Shown here: positions 1 to 6,834 of the stretch, piece by piece | How the letters are laid out: every line of letters starts with the position of its first letter | Numbering within the stretch: the first letter of the stretch is position 1 | NCBI GenBank assembly: GCA_934538895.1 | Contig: CAKTCH010000014.1 | Span: 1 to 15,299, forward strand | Length of the DNA stretch: 15,299 bases | Reading direction: 5' to 3' | Origin: an uncultured Alphaproteobacteria bacterium | Lineage (GTDB): Bacteria; Pseudomonadota; Alphaproteobacteria; Micavibrionales; Micavibrionaceae | Notes under the pieces: model-generated | Database searches by the model: none | Seen by the model: the letters and a program-made list of their open reading frames with translations, nothing else | What the model was told of the DNA's origin: nothing | Position numbers and translations under genes: made by a program

Positions 1-52
1 CCCTATAAACCCCTTCAGTTTCTTTTAAAATTCAGAAATCCACAGGTGTCAC

Positions 53-460
53 ATGGCCCGCGTAACCGTTGAAGATTGCATCGACAAAGTAACCAACCGT
101 TTTGAACTGGTGATGGTGGCCGCCCAGCGCGCGCGCCGTCTGGGTTCGGGCGCGGCTTTGACGGTGGATCGCGACAACGACAAGAATCCGGTCGTGGCTC
201 TGCGTGAAATCGCCGAAACCACCATCAGCGTCGAAGACCTGCGCGAGGAGCTGGTCAAGAATAACCAGCGCGTCCTGGAAATGGACGACAGCGAAGACGT
301 GATCGATCAGATGGACGGCGAAGCCGAATGGAATGCGATCGCCGCCGCGCAGGCCGCCGCGGGCGAAGGTTTCGAAGATATTCCGGAAGATGACGACGAT
401 GAGGATTTTGCCGAATCCGCGCTCGACGACATGGCGGGCGGCGCGGCGGAAGAAGAATAA
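53..460 (+). CDS. rpoZ: DNA-directed RNA polymerase subunit omega
   Basis: This encodes the small omega subunit, which helps fold and hold beta-prime in RNA polymerase and forms part of a ppGpp-binding site in many proteobacteria. The N-terminus MARVTVEDCIDKV followed by NRFELVMVAAQRARRL (about residues 1-30) and NPVVALREIAE (45-55) is the classic omega signature. At 135 aa it is longer than E. coli omega (about 90 aa); the extra length is a strongly acidic tail (about residues 78-135, rich in D and E), common in alphaproteobacterial omegas. The ATG is preceded by AGGTG at 45-49, a short distance upstream. The gene ends in an intrinsic terminator and is followed by rsh on the same strand, the same pairing as rpoZ-spoT in E. 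coli, although here the two look separately transcribed. Identification is confident; the role of the acidic tail is unknown. Confidence 0.95.
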   Translation: MARVTVEDCIDKVTNRFELVMVAAQRARRLGSGAALTVDRDNDKNPVVALREIAETTISVEDLREELVKNNQRVLEMDDSEDVIDQMDGEAEWNAIAAAQAAAGEGFEDIPEDDDDEDFAESALDDMAGGAAEEE

Positions 461-463
461 GAC

Positions 464-490
464 AAAGGCCGGCTTTTCCGGCCTTTTTTT
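464..490 (+). terminator. Intrinsic terminator of rpoZ
   Basis: A perfect 9-bp stem, AAAGGCCGG (464-472) with CCGGCCTTT (478-486), closes a CTTTT loop and runs into a T tract (484-490). It starts three bases after the rpoZ stop codon, so it should end the rpoZ transcript before rsh. Confidence 0.92.
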
Positions 491-526
491 ATACCTGCTC
501 ACAAGCGCTTCCCTCACCTCGTGGCA

Positions 527-616
527 TTGTCATCCCCGCGAAAGCGGGGATCCAGAGGCATCAGGCTCAGATCGGGAATGACGCTTCTGGATCCCGGGTC
601 AAGCCCGGGATGACAA
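527..616. repeat. REP-like composite palindromic intergenic element
   Basis: The element is bounded by inverted ends TTGTCATCCC (527-536) and GGGATGACAA (607-616). Inside are two hairpins: CCCCGC/GCGGGG closing a GAAA tetraloop (534-549) and CCCGGG/CCCGGG with a TCAAG loop (593-609). ATCCAGA (550-556) pairs with TCTGGAT (586-592), so the whole unit can also fold as one long imperfect stem. An internal GGGAATGAC (574-582) resembles a further half-unit. This GTCATCCCCGC...GGGGATCCAG type of palindrome is a dispersed intergenic repeat in many proteobacterial genomes. It lies between the rpoZ terminator and the rsh promoter and contains no gene. Confidence 0.8.
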
Positions 617-648
617 ATCTTTTTCAAATGCGGCGATGCCCTTTTTTA

Positions 649-677
649 TTGGCGCTTTGTGCTGCGCACCTTATATT
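649..677 (+). promoter_or_regulatory. Predicted sigma70-type promoter of rsh operon
   Basis: TTGGCG (649-654, four of six matches to TTGACA) and TATATT (672-677, five of six matches to TATAAT) are separated by exactly 17 bp. The expected start site near 684 would give a leader of about 20 nt before the rsh ATG at 705. It lies just downstream of the REP-like element. Confidence 0.6.
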
Positions 678-704
678 ATTTCCTTGGAATAATTTGGAAT
701 TTTT

Positions 705-2873
705 ATGTACGAACCCTCGCCGCTTATCACCCAGATCAGAACCTACAATCCGGATTTCGACCCGGACCCGGTGAACCGTGCTTATGAATATGCCAAGAAA
801 ATGCACGACGGCCAGACCCGTTCCTCGGGCGAACCTTATTATACCCATCCGATGGAGGTCGCGGGGCTGCTGGCGCACATGAAAATGGATACGGCCACCA
901 TCGTGACCGCCATCCTGCACGATACGCTTGAGGACACTGCCGCCACTTACGACGACGTCAAGGGCCTGTTCGGCGAAGAAGTGGCCAACCTGATCAACGG
1001 CGTCAGCAAGCTTTCACGTATCGAGGGCCAGACCCTTCAGGGGAAGCAGGCGGAAAATTTCCGGAAACTGGTCCTCGCCATGTCCGAGGATATCCGCGTG
1101 CTGCTGGTCAAGCTGGCCGACCGCCTGCACAATATGCGCACGCTCGACGCCATCCAGAAACCGGAGAAGCGCCAGCGCATCGCCCGCGAGACCATAGAGA
1201 TCTATGTGCCGCTCGCCGAGCGTATCGGCCTGCACAACCTGAAGGAAGAGCTTGAGGATTTATGCTTCGCGCAGCTCAATCCCGAGGCGCGTGAGAGCAT
1301 AGCGAACCGCCTGTCCTTCCTGCGTCAGGAAGACAACGAGGTCACCAAGGAGATCATTGAAGAGCTTAAGGAATTGATGGCCGATTCCGGCATTACCGCC
1401 GACATCACCGGCCGCGAGAAAACTAAATACTCGATCTGGCGCAAGATGCAGCGCAAGAACGTTTCGTTCGAGCAGCTCTCGGACATCATGGCCTTTCGCA
1501 TCGTCGTCGAGAATATCGAACAATGCTACGGCGCGCTCGGCATCGTCCACAGCCATTATCCGACCGTACCGGGCCGCTTCAAGGATTACATTTCTACCCC
1601 CAAGCAAAACGGCTACCGTTCGATCCATACGACCGTCATCGGCCCCGGCAACCATCGCATCGAAGTGCAGATCCGTACGCGCGAAATGCAGGAAGAGGCC
1701 GATCTCGGCGTCGCCGCTCACTGGGCCTACAAGCAGGGCGGCAGCGGCAAGGCCAGAGACGCCAAGCAGTATCGCTGGCTGCGCGACCTGCTGGAGATTC
1801 TCGATCAGGAACAGCGCCCGGAAGAGATGCTGGAGAACACCAGGCTCGAACTTTTCCAGGATCAGGTCTATTGCTTCACGCCGAAAGGCGACCTGATCGA
1901 GTTGCCCGCCGGTTCCACCCCCGTCGATTTTGCCTATGCCGTCCATTCCGGCGTCGGCGATAAATGCGTGGGCGCGAAAATCAACGGGCGGATCGCGCCG
2001 CTGAACACCAGGCTGAACAACGGCGACCAGATCGGCATCATCACGGCAAAGAACCAGACGCCGTCGCCGACATGGGAACGTTTCGTCGTCACCGGCAAGG
2101 CGCGTTCGCATATACGCCGTTTCGTGCGCCAGCAGCAGCGCGACCAGTATGCGGCGCTGGGCAAGGCGATGCTGCAAAAGATTTTCCAGCAGGAAGGTTA
2201 CGAATTCACCGATAAGGCCGTTACCAACGTCGTCCCGCAATTCCGCATGGAGGAGGCCGACGACCTGTATGCGGGCATCGGGCAGGGCAATCTCGCGGGC
2301 CGCGACGTGTTCAAGGCGATCTTCCCGGCGCATAAAACCCCGACTGCGAAGAAACCCACCGACGCCGAAGTCGAACAGCAAAACATACAGGCGCGCAAGC
2401 CCGGCGGCGGTTCCAGCAAGCCGATGCCGATCAAGGGGCTTATCCCCGGCATGGCGGTGCATTACGCGCGGTGCTGCCACCCGCTGCCGGGCGACCGCAT
2501 CGTCGGCATCGTCACTACCGGCAAGGGCGTGACCATCCATACGATCGATTGCGAAACGCTGGAGAATTTCGCCGACACGCCGGAGCGCTGGCTCGATGTC
2601 GCATGGGATGACGGGCCGGACAGCCCCGAAGCCCATGTGGGCCGTTTACAGGTCACAGTTTCGAACGTCGCCGGCGCGCTGGGCACGCTTTCGACCGTCA
2701 TCGGCAAGAACGGCGGCAACATCATCAACCTGAAAATCACCAGCCGTTCGCTCGATTTCTGGGACATGCTGCTGGATGTGTATGTCAACGATACGCGCCA
2801 TCTCAACAATATCATCGCCGCCCTGCGCGCGACCCCGCAAATCGCCTCGGTCGAACGCGCCCGCGGACGCTGA
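705..2873 (+). CDS. rsh: Bifunctional (p)ppGpp synthetase/hydrolase, RelA/SpoT family
   Basis: This is the long-form stringent-response enzyme that makes pppGpp/ppGpp from ATP plus GTP/GDP and also degrades it. All family domains are present over 722 aa. The hydrolase HD domain (about 25-180) has H48 in THPM, H72-D73 in ILHDTLEDT and LADRLHNM at 137-144. The synthetase domain (about 235-345) has TKYSIWRKM, SDIMAFR, YRSIHTT and EVQIRT. A TGS domain spans about 385-448 (VYCFTPKGDLIELPAGSTPVDFA), a Cys-containing segment 589-617 (ARCCHPLPGDRIVGIVTTGKG), and a C-terminal ACT domain about 645-720. RFKD at 291-294 matches the RXKD loop of bifunctional enzymes rather than the EXDD of synthetase-only RelA, and the intact HD residues agree. 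It is the first gene of the operon, 13 bp ahead of the DUF2062 gene. The name rsh follows alphaproteobacterial use; no second RelA/SpoT gene is in view. Confidence 0.96.
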   Translation: MYEPSPLITQIRTYNPDFDPDPVNRAYEYAKKMHDGQTRSSGEPYYTHPMEVAGLLAHMKMDTATIVTAILHDTLEDTAATYDDVKGLFGEEVANLINGVSKLSRIEGQTLQGKQAENFRKLVLAMSEDIRVLLVKLADRLHNMRTLDAIQKPEKRQRIARETIEIYVPLAERIGLHNLKEELEDLCFAQLNPEARESIANRLSFLRQEDNEVTKEIIEELKELMADSGITADITGREKTKYSIWRKMQRKNVSFEQLSDIMAFRIVVENIEQCYGALGIVHSHYPTVPGRFKDYISTPKQNGYRSIHTTVIGPGNHRIEVQIRTREMQEEADLGVAAHWAYKQGGSGKARDAKQYRWLRDLLEILDQEQRPEEMLENTRLELFQDQVYCFTPKGDLIELPAGSTPVDFAYAVHSGVGDKCVGAKINGRIAPLNTRLNNGDQIGIITAKNQTPSPTWERFVVTGKARSHIRRFVRQQQRDQYAALGKAMLQKIFQQEGYEFTDKAVTNVVPQFRMEEADDLYAGIGQGNLAGRDVFKAIFPAHKTPTAKKPTDAEVEQQNIQARKPGGGSSKPMPIKGLIPGMAVHYARCCHPLPGDRIVGIVTTGKGVTIHTIDCETLENFADTPERWLDVAWDDGPDSPEAHVGRLQVTVSNVAGALGTLSTVIGKNGGNIINLKITSRSLDFWDMLLDVYVNDTRHLNNIIAALRATPQIASVERARGR

Positions 2874-2886
2874 CGGGGCGGTCGTC

Positions 2887-3465
2887 ATGCTTTTCAAACG
2901 CAGCCAGCCCCGGAGCTTTATCCATTACGCGCGCGACATGATATGGCCGACCATGCACTGGCGGCGTATCGTTTCTTACTTCCAGCACCGCCTGTTCCGG
3001 AAATCCGATTCCCCTTATCGTATCGCGGGCGGGCTGGCCATGGGCGCCGCCATATCATTCACGCCGCTCCTGGGGCTGCATCTGGTACAGGCCATCGTTT
3101 ATGCGCATATCTTCAGGCAAAGCAAGGTGGCGTCGCTGATCGGCACGCTCTGGGGGAATCCGTGGACGCTGCCTTTCATGTTCTACGGCGATTACAGGCT
3201 GGGCGTCTGGCTGATGGATATTTTCTGGGACGGGCGCTTCGCGGCGCTGCCGGCGGAGCATACGCTGGAAAATTTCCTCAGCAATCCTGTCGGGCTGTTC
3301 CTGCCGCATTTGATCGGCGGCGCCATCAGCGCGGTGGCAGCCTGGTTTGCGTTCTACGCGATCCTTTATTACCCTGTGCGCGCAATGCAAAAAATCTATA
3401 ACCAGAGACGACAGGCCCGCGCCGGTATCAAGAGGGCTATCCCCGGAAAAGAGAGGACGGCATGA
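2887..3465 (+). CDS. DUF2062 domain-containing membrane protein
   Basis: This is a 192-aa integral membrane protein of the uncharacterised DUF2062 family. The core RIAGGLAMGAAISFTPLLGLH (about 45-65) followed by LIGTLWGNPWTLPF (84-97) matches the family pattern of a small-residue-rich first helix and a conserved GT..NP.T segment. Predicted membrane segments are about 46-72, 81-100 and 137-162, with a basic N-terminus and a basic C-terminal tail (RRQARAGIKR). An in-frame ATG at 2776 would overlap the rsh reading frame by about 100 bp with an unrelated leader peptide. I therefore chose the ATG at 2887, which follows the rsh stop and a weak GGGGCGG (2875-2881). Its stop overlaps the acpS start (ATGA), indicating translational coupling. 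Function is unknown; a DUF2062 gene beside rsh/acpS is, from memory, a recurring alphaproteobacterial arrangement. Confidence 0.85.
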   Translation: MLFKRSQPRSFIHYARDMIWPTMHWRRIVSYFQHRLFRKSDSPYRIAGGLAMGAAISFTPLLGLHLVQAIVYAHIFRQSKVASLIGTLWGNPWTLPFMFYGDYRLGVWLMDIFWDGRFAALPAEHTLENFLSNPVGLFLPHLIGGAISAVAAWFAFYAILYYPVRAMQKIYNQRRQARAGIKRAIPGKERTA

Positions 3466-3863
3466 TTATCGGCACCGGCTCCGACATGATCGATATCCGC
3501 CGGATCGAAAGAACGCTCGGGAAATTCGGAAAGCGTTTTACCGAACGCTGCTTTACGCCCGCCGAGATCGAGCGGGCCGAAAGCCTGCGGTCTTCCGGAA
3601 AACATATCAGCAGCTACGCCAAGCGTTTCGCCGCCAAGGAAGCCTGCGCCAAGGCGCTGGGGACGGGCATCGCACACAGCGTTTATTTACGCGATATCGG
3701 CGTGGTCAACGACGAACGGGGAAAACCGGCGCTGATCCTGACGGGCGGCGCGCTGACGCGGCTTCAGGCCCTGACGCCTCCCGGGAAAACCGCCTTTTTG
3801 CACCTGACATTGTCCGACGACCCCCCCTATGGACAGGCGCATGTGATTATCGAGGCTGATTAA
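3462..3863 (+). CDS. acpS: Holo-[acyl-carrier-protein] synthase
   Basis: AcpS transfers 4'-phosphopantetheine from CoA to a serine of apo-ACP, activating it for fatty acid synthesis in the cytoplasm. The 133-aa product is the usual AcpS length. It starts MIIGTGSDMIDI, with D8 as the expected Mg2+-binding aspartate, and has FAAKEACAKALGTG (56-69) with E60 as the second metal ligand and the CoA-binding lysine beside it. The C-terminal HLTLSDDPPYGQAHVIIE is also typical (H-x-S-[IL]-[ST]-[DH] type segment). The ATG overlaps the stop of the DUF2062 gene by 4 bp. In related genomes pdxJ often sits directly upstream; here the DUF2062 gene occupies that place. Confidence 0.95.
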   Translation: MIIGTGSDMIDIRRIERTLGKFGKRFTERCFTPAEIERAESLRSSGKHISSYAKRFAAKEACAKALGTGIAHSVYLRDIGVVNDERGKPALILTGGALTRLQALTPPGKTAFLHLTLSDDPPYGQAHVIIEAD

Positions 3864-3957
3864 CCCGCCGATTTATGAGACAATCCTGATTTACTGGCTA
3901 TTCAAGCCGCTTTTACGGTAAAACAACGCCAGCCCGCACATAACGTGAGTAGAGAAT

Positions 3958-4812
3958 ATGAGAACACCGCCCAGCGCCCCGCAAGACCACGATAAAAATC
4001 CGCCGCCGCTGAATGCGCGCGAGGAATGGGCCGAATTCCTGAAGACGGCTTTTATCGCCGTGCTGCTGGCCATGCTGATCCGCACGTTCCTTTACGAGCC
4101 CTTCAACATTCCCTCAAGCTCGATGAAGCCGACACTGGAAATCGGCGATTACCTGTTCGTCTATAAACCGGCTTATGGTTTTTCAAAGCATTCCTTCCCG
4201 TTCGGCCTGGCGCCGATCGAGGGCCGCATGATGGCCGAGGACAAGCTGCCGCAGCGCGGCGACGTGGTCGTGTTCTTCAACGCAAAAACCAATCAGGACT
4301 ATATCAAGCGTGTGATCGGCCTGCCCGGCGACCGGGTGCAGGTGACGGACGGGGAGCTTTACCTGAACCGCAAGAAAGTGACACGCGAGATTATCGGCCT
4401 CAAGAAAGTGCGCGAGGGCAGCATCGAACAGGTGCTGACGGAATATACGCAGACCCTGCCCGAGGGCGCAATGTTCAGCATATACGAAGAGTCAGACAAC
4501 CGCCCGTTGGACAATACCGAGGAATTTCTCGTACCCGAAGGCCATTACTTCATGATGGGCGACAACCGCGACAATTCGCAGGACAGCCGCGTGATGGCAG
4601 CGGTGGGTTTCGTGCCGTATGAGAACCTGATCGGGCGCGCTTCCTTCATTTTCTTCTCGACCGACGGGTCCGCGAGCCTGGCGGAGGTGTGGAAATGGCC
4701 GTTTGCCGTCCGTTACGACCGCATCTTCGATACCATAGCCCCCGTACGCCCCCCCGCGGGAAAAGCGACAGCCAAAGCCATGTCGATGGAAGCCCATGCC
4801 GCAACCCCTTGA
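3958..4812 (+). CDS. lepB: Signal peptidase I
   Basis: This inner-membrane Ser/Lys protease removes signal peptides from exported proteins. The 284-aa protein has one predicted transmembrane helix (about 30-45, AFIAVLLAMLIRTFLY). The catalytic serine lies in PSSSMKPT (S55 before M56), the general-base lysine in DYIKRVIGLPGDRV (K117), and the conserved GDNRDNSQDSR box at 201-211. The preceding 94-bp gap is the only sizeable gap inside the operon and may hold a secondary promoter, though I see no convincing one. The ribosome-binding site is weak (GAGTAGAG just upstream). The last 17 bp overlap rnc in another frame. The C-terminal tail after about 258 (APVRPPAGKATAKAM) is low-complexity and probably disordered. 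Confidence 0.95.
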   Translation: MRTPPSAPQDHDKNPPPLNAREEWAEFLKTAFIAVLLAMLIRTFLYEPFNIPSSSMKPTLEIGDYLFVYKPAYGFSKHSFPFGLAPIEGRMMAEDKLPQRGDVVVFFNAKTNQDYIKRVIGLPGDRVQVTDGELYLNRKKVTREIIGLKKVREGSIEQVLTEYTQTLPEGAMFSIYEESDNRPLDNTEEFLVPEGHYFMMGDNRDNSQDSRVMAAVGFVPYENLIGRASFIFFSTDGSASLAEVWKWPFAVRYDRIFDTIAPVRPPAGKATAKAMSMEAHAATP

Positions 4813-5470
4813 GCATTTACAGGAGCGCCTGAACCATCGGTTTCGCGACAGCGCCGTGCTGATCGCGGCCATGACCCATGCCAGCACCGGCAGCGACAGC
4901 AATTATGAACGTCTGGAATTCCTGGGCGACCGCGTGCTGGGGCTGGTGATGGCGGAATTGCTTTACCGCCAGTTTCCGAACGAACCGGAAGGCCATCTGG
5001 CCAAGCGCCATGCCGCGCTGGTGCAGGGCGCCCTGCTGGCCGTGATCGCCCGTGAAATCGATCTCGGCGCATACCTGATCCTTTCCGATGCGGAACGCGT
5101 CTCGGGCGGGGCCGATAATGAAAATATGCTGGCCGACGGGCTGGAGGCGCTGATCGGCGCGCTCTATCTCGATGCGGGCCTTGATATATGCCATGCCCTG
5201 ATCGCGCGGCTGTGGGGCGCACGCGTAAGCATCCTCAGCAGCCCGCCGCAGGACCCCAAAACCGCGTTGCAGGAGTGGGCGCAAGGGCGCGGGCTGCCGC
5301 TGCCGCTTTACGAGCTTTCCGGACGCGACGGCCCCGACCATGCGCCGCAATTCACCATGAGCGTCACGGTGCAGGGATTCACGCCCGCCATGGCGACCGG
5401 GGCCTCTCGCCGGGCGGCGGAAAAGGAATCGGCGCGTCTCCTCCTCGAACGGCTGCAAGGGCAAGAATGA
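4796..5470 (+). CDS. rnc: Ribonuclease III
   Basis: RNase III cleaves double-stranded RNA, processing rRNA precursors and structured mRNAs. The 224-aa protein has the signature YERLEFLGDRVLGL (37-50) and LADGLEALIGALYLDAG (112-128). The residues E38, E41, D45, D114 and E117 fall at the same numbers as the E. coli active-site residues. A double-stranded RNA-binding domain follows at about 152-221 (DPKTALQEWAQ... ending GASRRAAEKESARLLLERL). The ATG at 4796 lies inside the end of lepB, 17 bp before its stop, and the stop overlaps the era start as ATGA, so lepB, rnc and era look translationally coupled. The lepB-rnc-era order is conserved widely in proteobacteria. Confidence 0.95.
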   Translation: MPQPLEHLQERLNHRFRDSAVLIAAMTHASTGSDSNYERLEFLGDRVLGLVMAELLYRQFPNEPEGHLAKRHAALVQGALLAVIAREIDLGAYLILSDAERVSGGADNENMLADGLEALIGALYLDAGLDICHALIARLWGARVSILSSPPQDPKTALQEWAQGRGLPLPLYELSGRDGPDHAPQFTMSVTVQGFTPAMATGASRRAAEKESARLLLERLQGQE

Positions 5471-6384
5471 ATCCATCCCCCAACACGCATTGCGCTTTCG
5501 TCGCCGTGATCGGCGCGCCCAACGCGGGCAAATCGACCCTGATGAACACGCTGGTCGGCAGCAAGGTTTCAATCGTTTCGCCCAAGGTCCAGACCACCCG
5601 CACCACGGTGCGCGGCATCGCGATGCAGGACGAAACGCAGATCGTCTTTATCGACACGCCGGGCATTTTCGTCCCGAAAGAACGTCTTGAAAAAGCCATG
5701 GTCGCCGCCGCGTGGCAGGGCCGGGACGAGGCCGATATCGTCATGCTGATCGTCGATGCCAGCCGTAAGAAGATCGACGCCGATACGAACGCTATCGTCG
5801 AGCGCCTTGCGCAGGTGAAGGGCGACATGCCCTGCGTGCTGGTCCTGAACAAGTTCGATCAGGCGAAAAAAGAGACGCTGCTGAAGATGGCGGCGGCGCT
5901 GAACGAGAAAATCGATTTTGACGCCACCTTCATGATCTCCGCCCTGCACGCCGACCGCACGCAGGATGTGATGGACTGGCTGGTGAAGCACGCGCCGGAA
6001 GGCGTGTGGCATTACCCCGAAGACCAGATCAACGATATGCCGGAGCGCCTGCTGGCGGCGGAAATCACGCGTGAGAAGCTCTTCCGCAAGCTGTATCAGG
6101 AATTGCCCTATGCGCTTACGGTAGAGACGGAAAAATGGGAAGAATTCGACAACGGCGATGTGATGATCTCGCAGATCATATACGTCGCGCGCGATTCGCA
6201 TAAAGGCATCGTGCTGGGCAAGGGCGGATCGCAGATCAGGGAGATCGGCGAAGCCGCACGGCTGGAATTGCAGGAACTTCTCGCCTGTAAAGTGCATTTA
6301 AAACTTTTCGTCAAGGTCGATGAGAAATGGCTTGAAGATCGGGAGCGTTACGAAGTCTGGGGACTCGATTTCAATGCAAAATGA
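5467..6384 (+). CDS. era: GTPase Era
   Basis: Era is an essential GTPase that binds the 3' end of 16S rRNA and assists 30S subunit maturation. The 305-aa product has G1 GAPNAGKST (16-24), a G2 segment QTTRTT (42-47), G3 DTPG (63-66), G4 NKFD (128-131), G5 SAL (158-160) and a C-terminal KH domain (about 232-290) with GKGGSQIREIG. The reading frame is open far upstream, but the true start is the ATG at 5467: it overlaps the rnc stop by 4 bp and places the P-loop where expected. The last codons (LDFNAK) lie in a 20-bp sequence that recurs exactly 256 bp downstream. recO, a common downstream partner, is not present. Confidence 0.96.
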   Translation: MNPSPNTHCAFVAVIGAPNAGKSTLMNTLVGSKVSIVSPKVQTTRTTVRGIAMQDETQIVFIDTPGIFVPKERLEKAMVAAAWQGRDEADIVMLIVDASRKKIDADTNAIVERLAQVKGDMPCVLVLNKFDQAKKETLLKMAAALNEKIDFDATFMISALHADRTQDVMDWLVKHAPEGVWHYPEDQINDMPERLLAAEITREKLFRKLYQELPYALTVETEKWEEFDNGDVMISQIIYVARDSHKGIVLGKGGSQIREIGEAARLELQELLACKVHLKLFVKVDEKWLEDRERYEVWGLDFNAK

Positions 6385-6643
6385 ATCGTTCTCTGTCCTC
6401 TGGCGTCGCCTGAGGCAGGAATTCGATACCGGCAATTGCTTTCCCTTTTGATTGAACCGCGAAGACGCGAAGGTGCGAAGAGAGTTTATTAAACGTCATG
6501 GCAAGCACAGCACCGTAATGACGGAATGAGATTGTTTAATTAAATTTTTACTTACTAGAATTTTTGTCAAAGCCGGCGGGAAAGTGGCTTGAAAATCGCG
6601 CGGGTCATGAATGCCGCAACCCTATTTCAATGCAAAATGAATC
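6368..6643. repeat. 20-bp direct repeat: era 3' end and its downstream copy
   Basis: ATTTCAATGCAAAATGAATC occurs at 6368-6387, covering the last era codons and stop, and again at 6624-6643. The copies are exact over 20 bp and diverge immediately outside. They enclose 236 bp of non-coding DNA. The pattern resembles the footprint of an insertion or site-specific recombination at a gene 3' end, or a local duplication; no integrase gene is nearby. Confidence 0.75.
6459..6482. repeat. Short 8-bp tandem repeat (GCGAAGNN x3)
   Basis: Three consecutive units GCGAAGAC, GCGAAGGT and GCGAAGAG share a GCGAAG core at an exact 8-bp period. They lie within the 236 bp enclosed by the era-end direct repeats. 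Confidence 0.6.
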
Positions 6644-6706
6644 TGTTATCAGTCACTTAGCATCCTTTATCTTCACAATACGCATATACGGCGGGCATAA
6701 CGCATT

Positions 6707-6834
6707 GATTCGCTTAACTGTGGATAAAGACCGCGAATGATTCGCGCGACTCTTTCCACGCGATTCGCGCGCCGATAGAGTGACTTCATCAACGCCGATA
6801 ACGAAAATCTTATATGTGAATCAGAGCTTGACTC
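6707..6834. promoter_or_regulatory. gcrA control region with six CcrM-type GANTC sites
   Basis: GANTC pentamers start at 6707, 6739, 6748, 6762, 6818 and 6830, six in 128 bp where about 0.5 is expected in random sequence. The site at 6739 is the centre of the perfect palindrome CGCGAAT-G-ATTCGCG (6732-6746), and that at 6762 lies in CGCGA-T-TCGCG (6759-6769). CAGAG (6822-6826) and CTCTG (6832-6836) form another inverted pair overlapping the last two sites. GANTC is the target of the cell-cycle methyltransferase CcrM, and GcrA acts with sigma70 at promoters carrying methylated GANTC. The layout therefore suggests methylation-sensitive, possibly autoregulated, gcrA expression. I cannot place the -10/-35 elements with confidence. 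Confidence 0.7.
6719..6727 (-). promoter_or_regulatory. DnaA box upstream of gcrA
   Basis: TGTGGATAA is the exact complement of the consensus DnaA box TTATCCACA. It sits among the GANTC sites, 160 bp before the gcrA start. DnaA activates gcrA in Caulobacter crescentus, so the placement makes functional sense. Overlapping it is TTAA-N7-TAAA (6714-6728), one mismatch from a CtrA full site; this second match is weak. Confidence 0.65.

Noticed and set aside
1260..2636. 458-codon open frame on the - strand inside rsh
   Set aside because: It is antisense to a complete Rsh with all conserved motifs and has no family features of its own; long antisense frames are expected in GC-rich coding DNA.
2776..2886. 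Upstream in-frame start for the DUF2062 gene
   Set aside because: It overlaps the end of rsh and gives a leader unlike DUF2062 proteins; the ATG after the rsh stop gives the normal N-terminus.
5188..5466. Upstream in-frame extension of era
   Set aside because: The extension overlaps the RNase III double-stranded RNA-binding domain, encodes Arg/Ala-rich low-complexity sequence, and the coupled ATGA start at 5467 fits the family.
6536..6550. CtrA-like TTAA-N7-TTTA in the era-gcrA gap
   Set aside because: It has one mismatch within a very AT-rich run, far from the gcrA start; likely chance.
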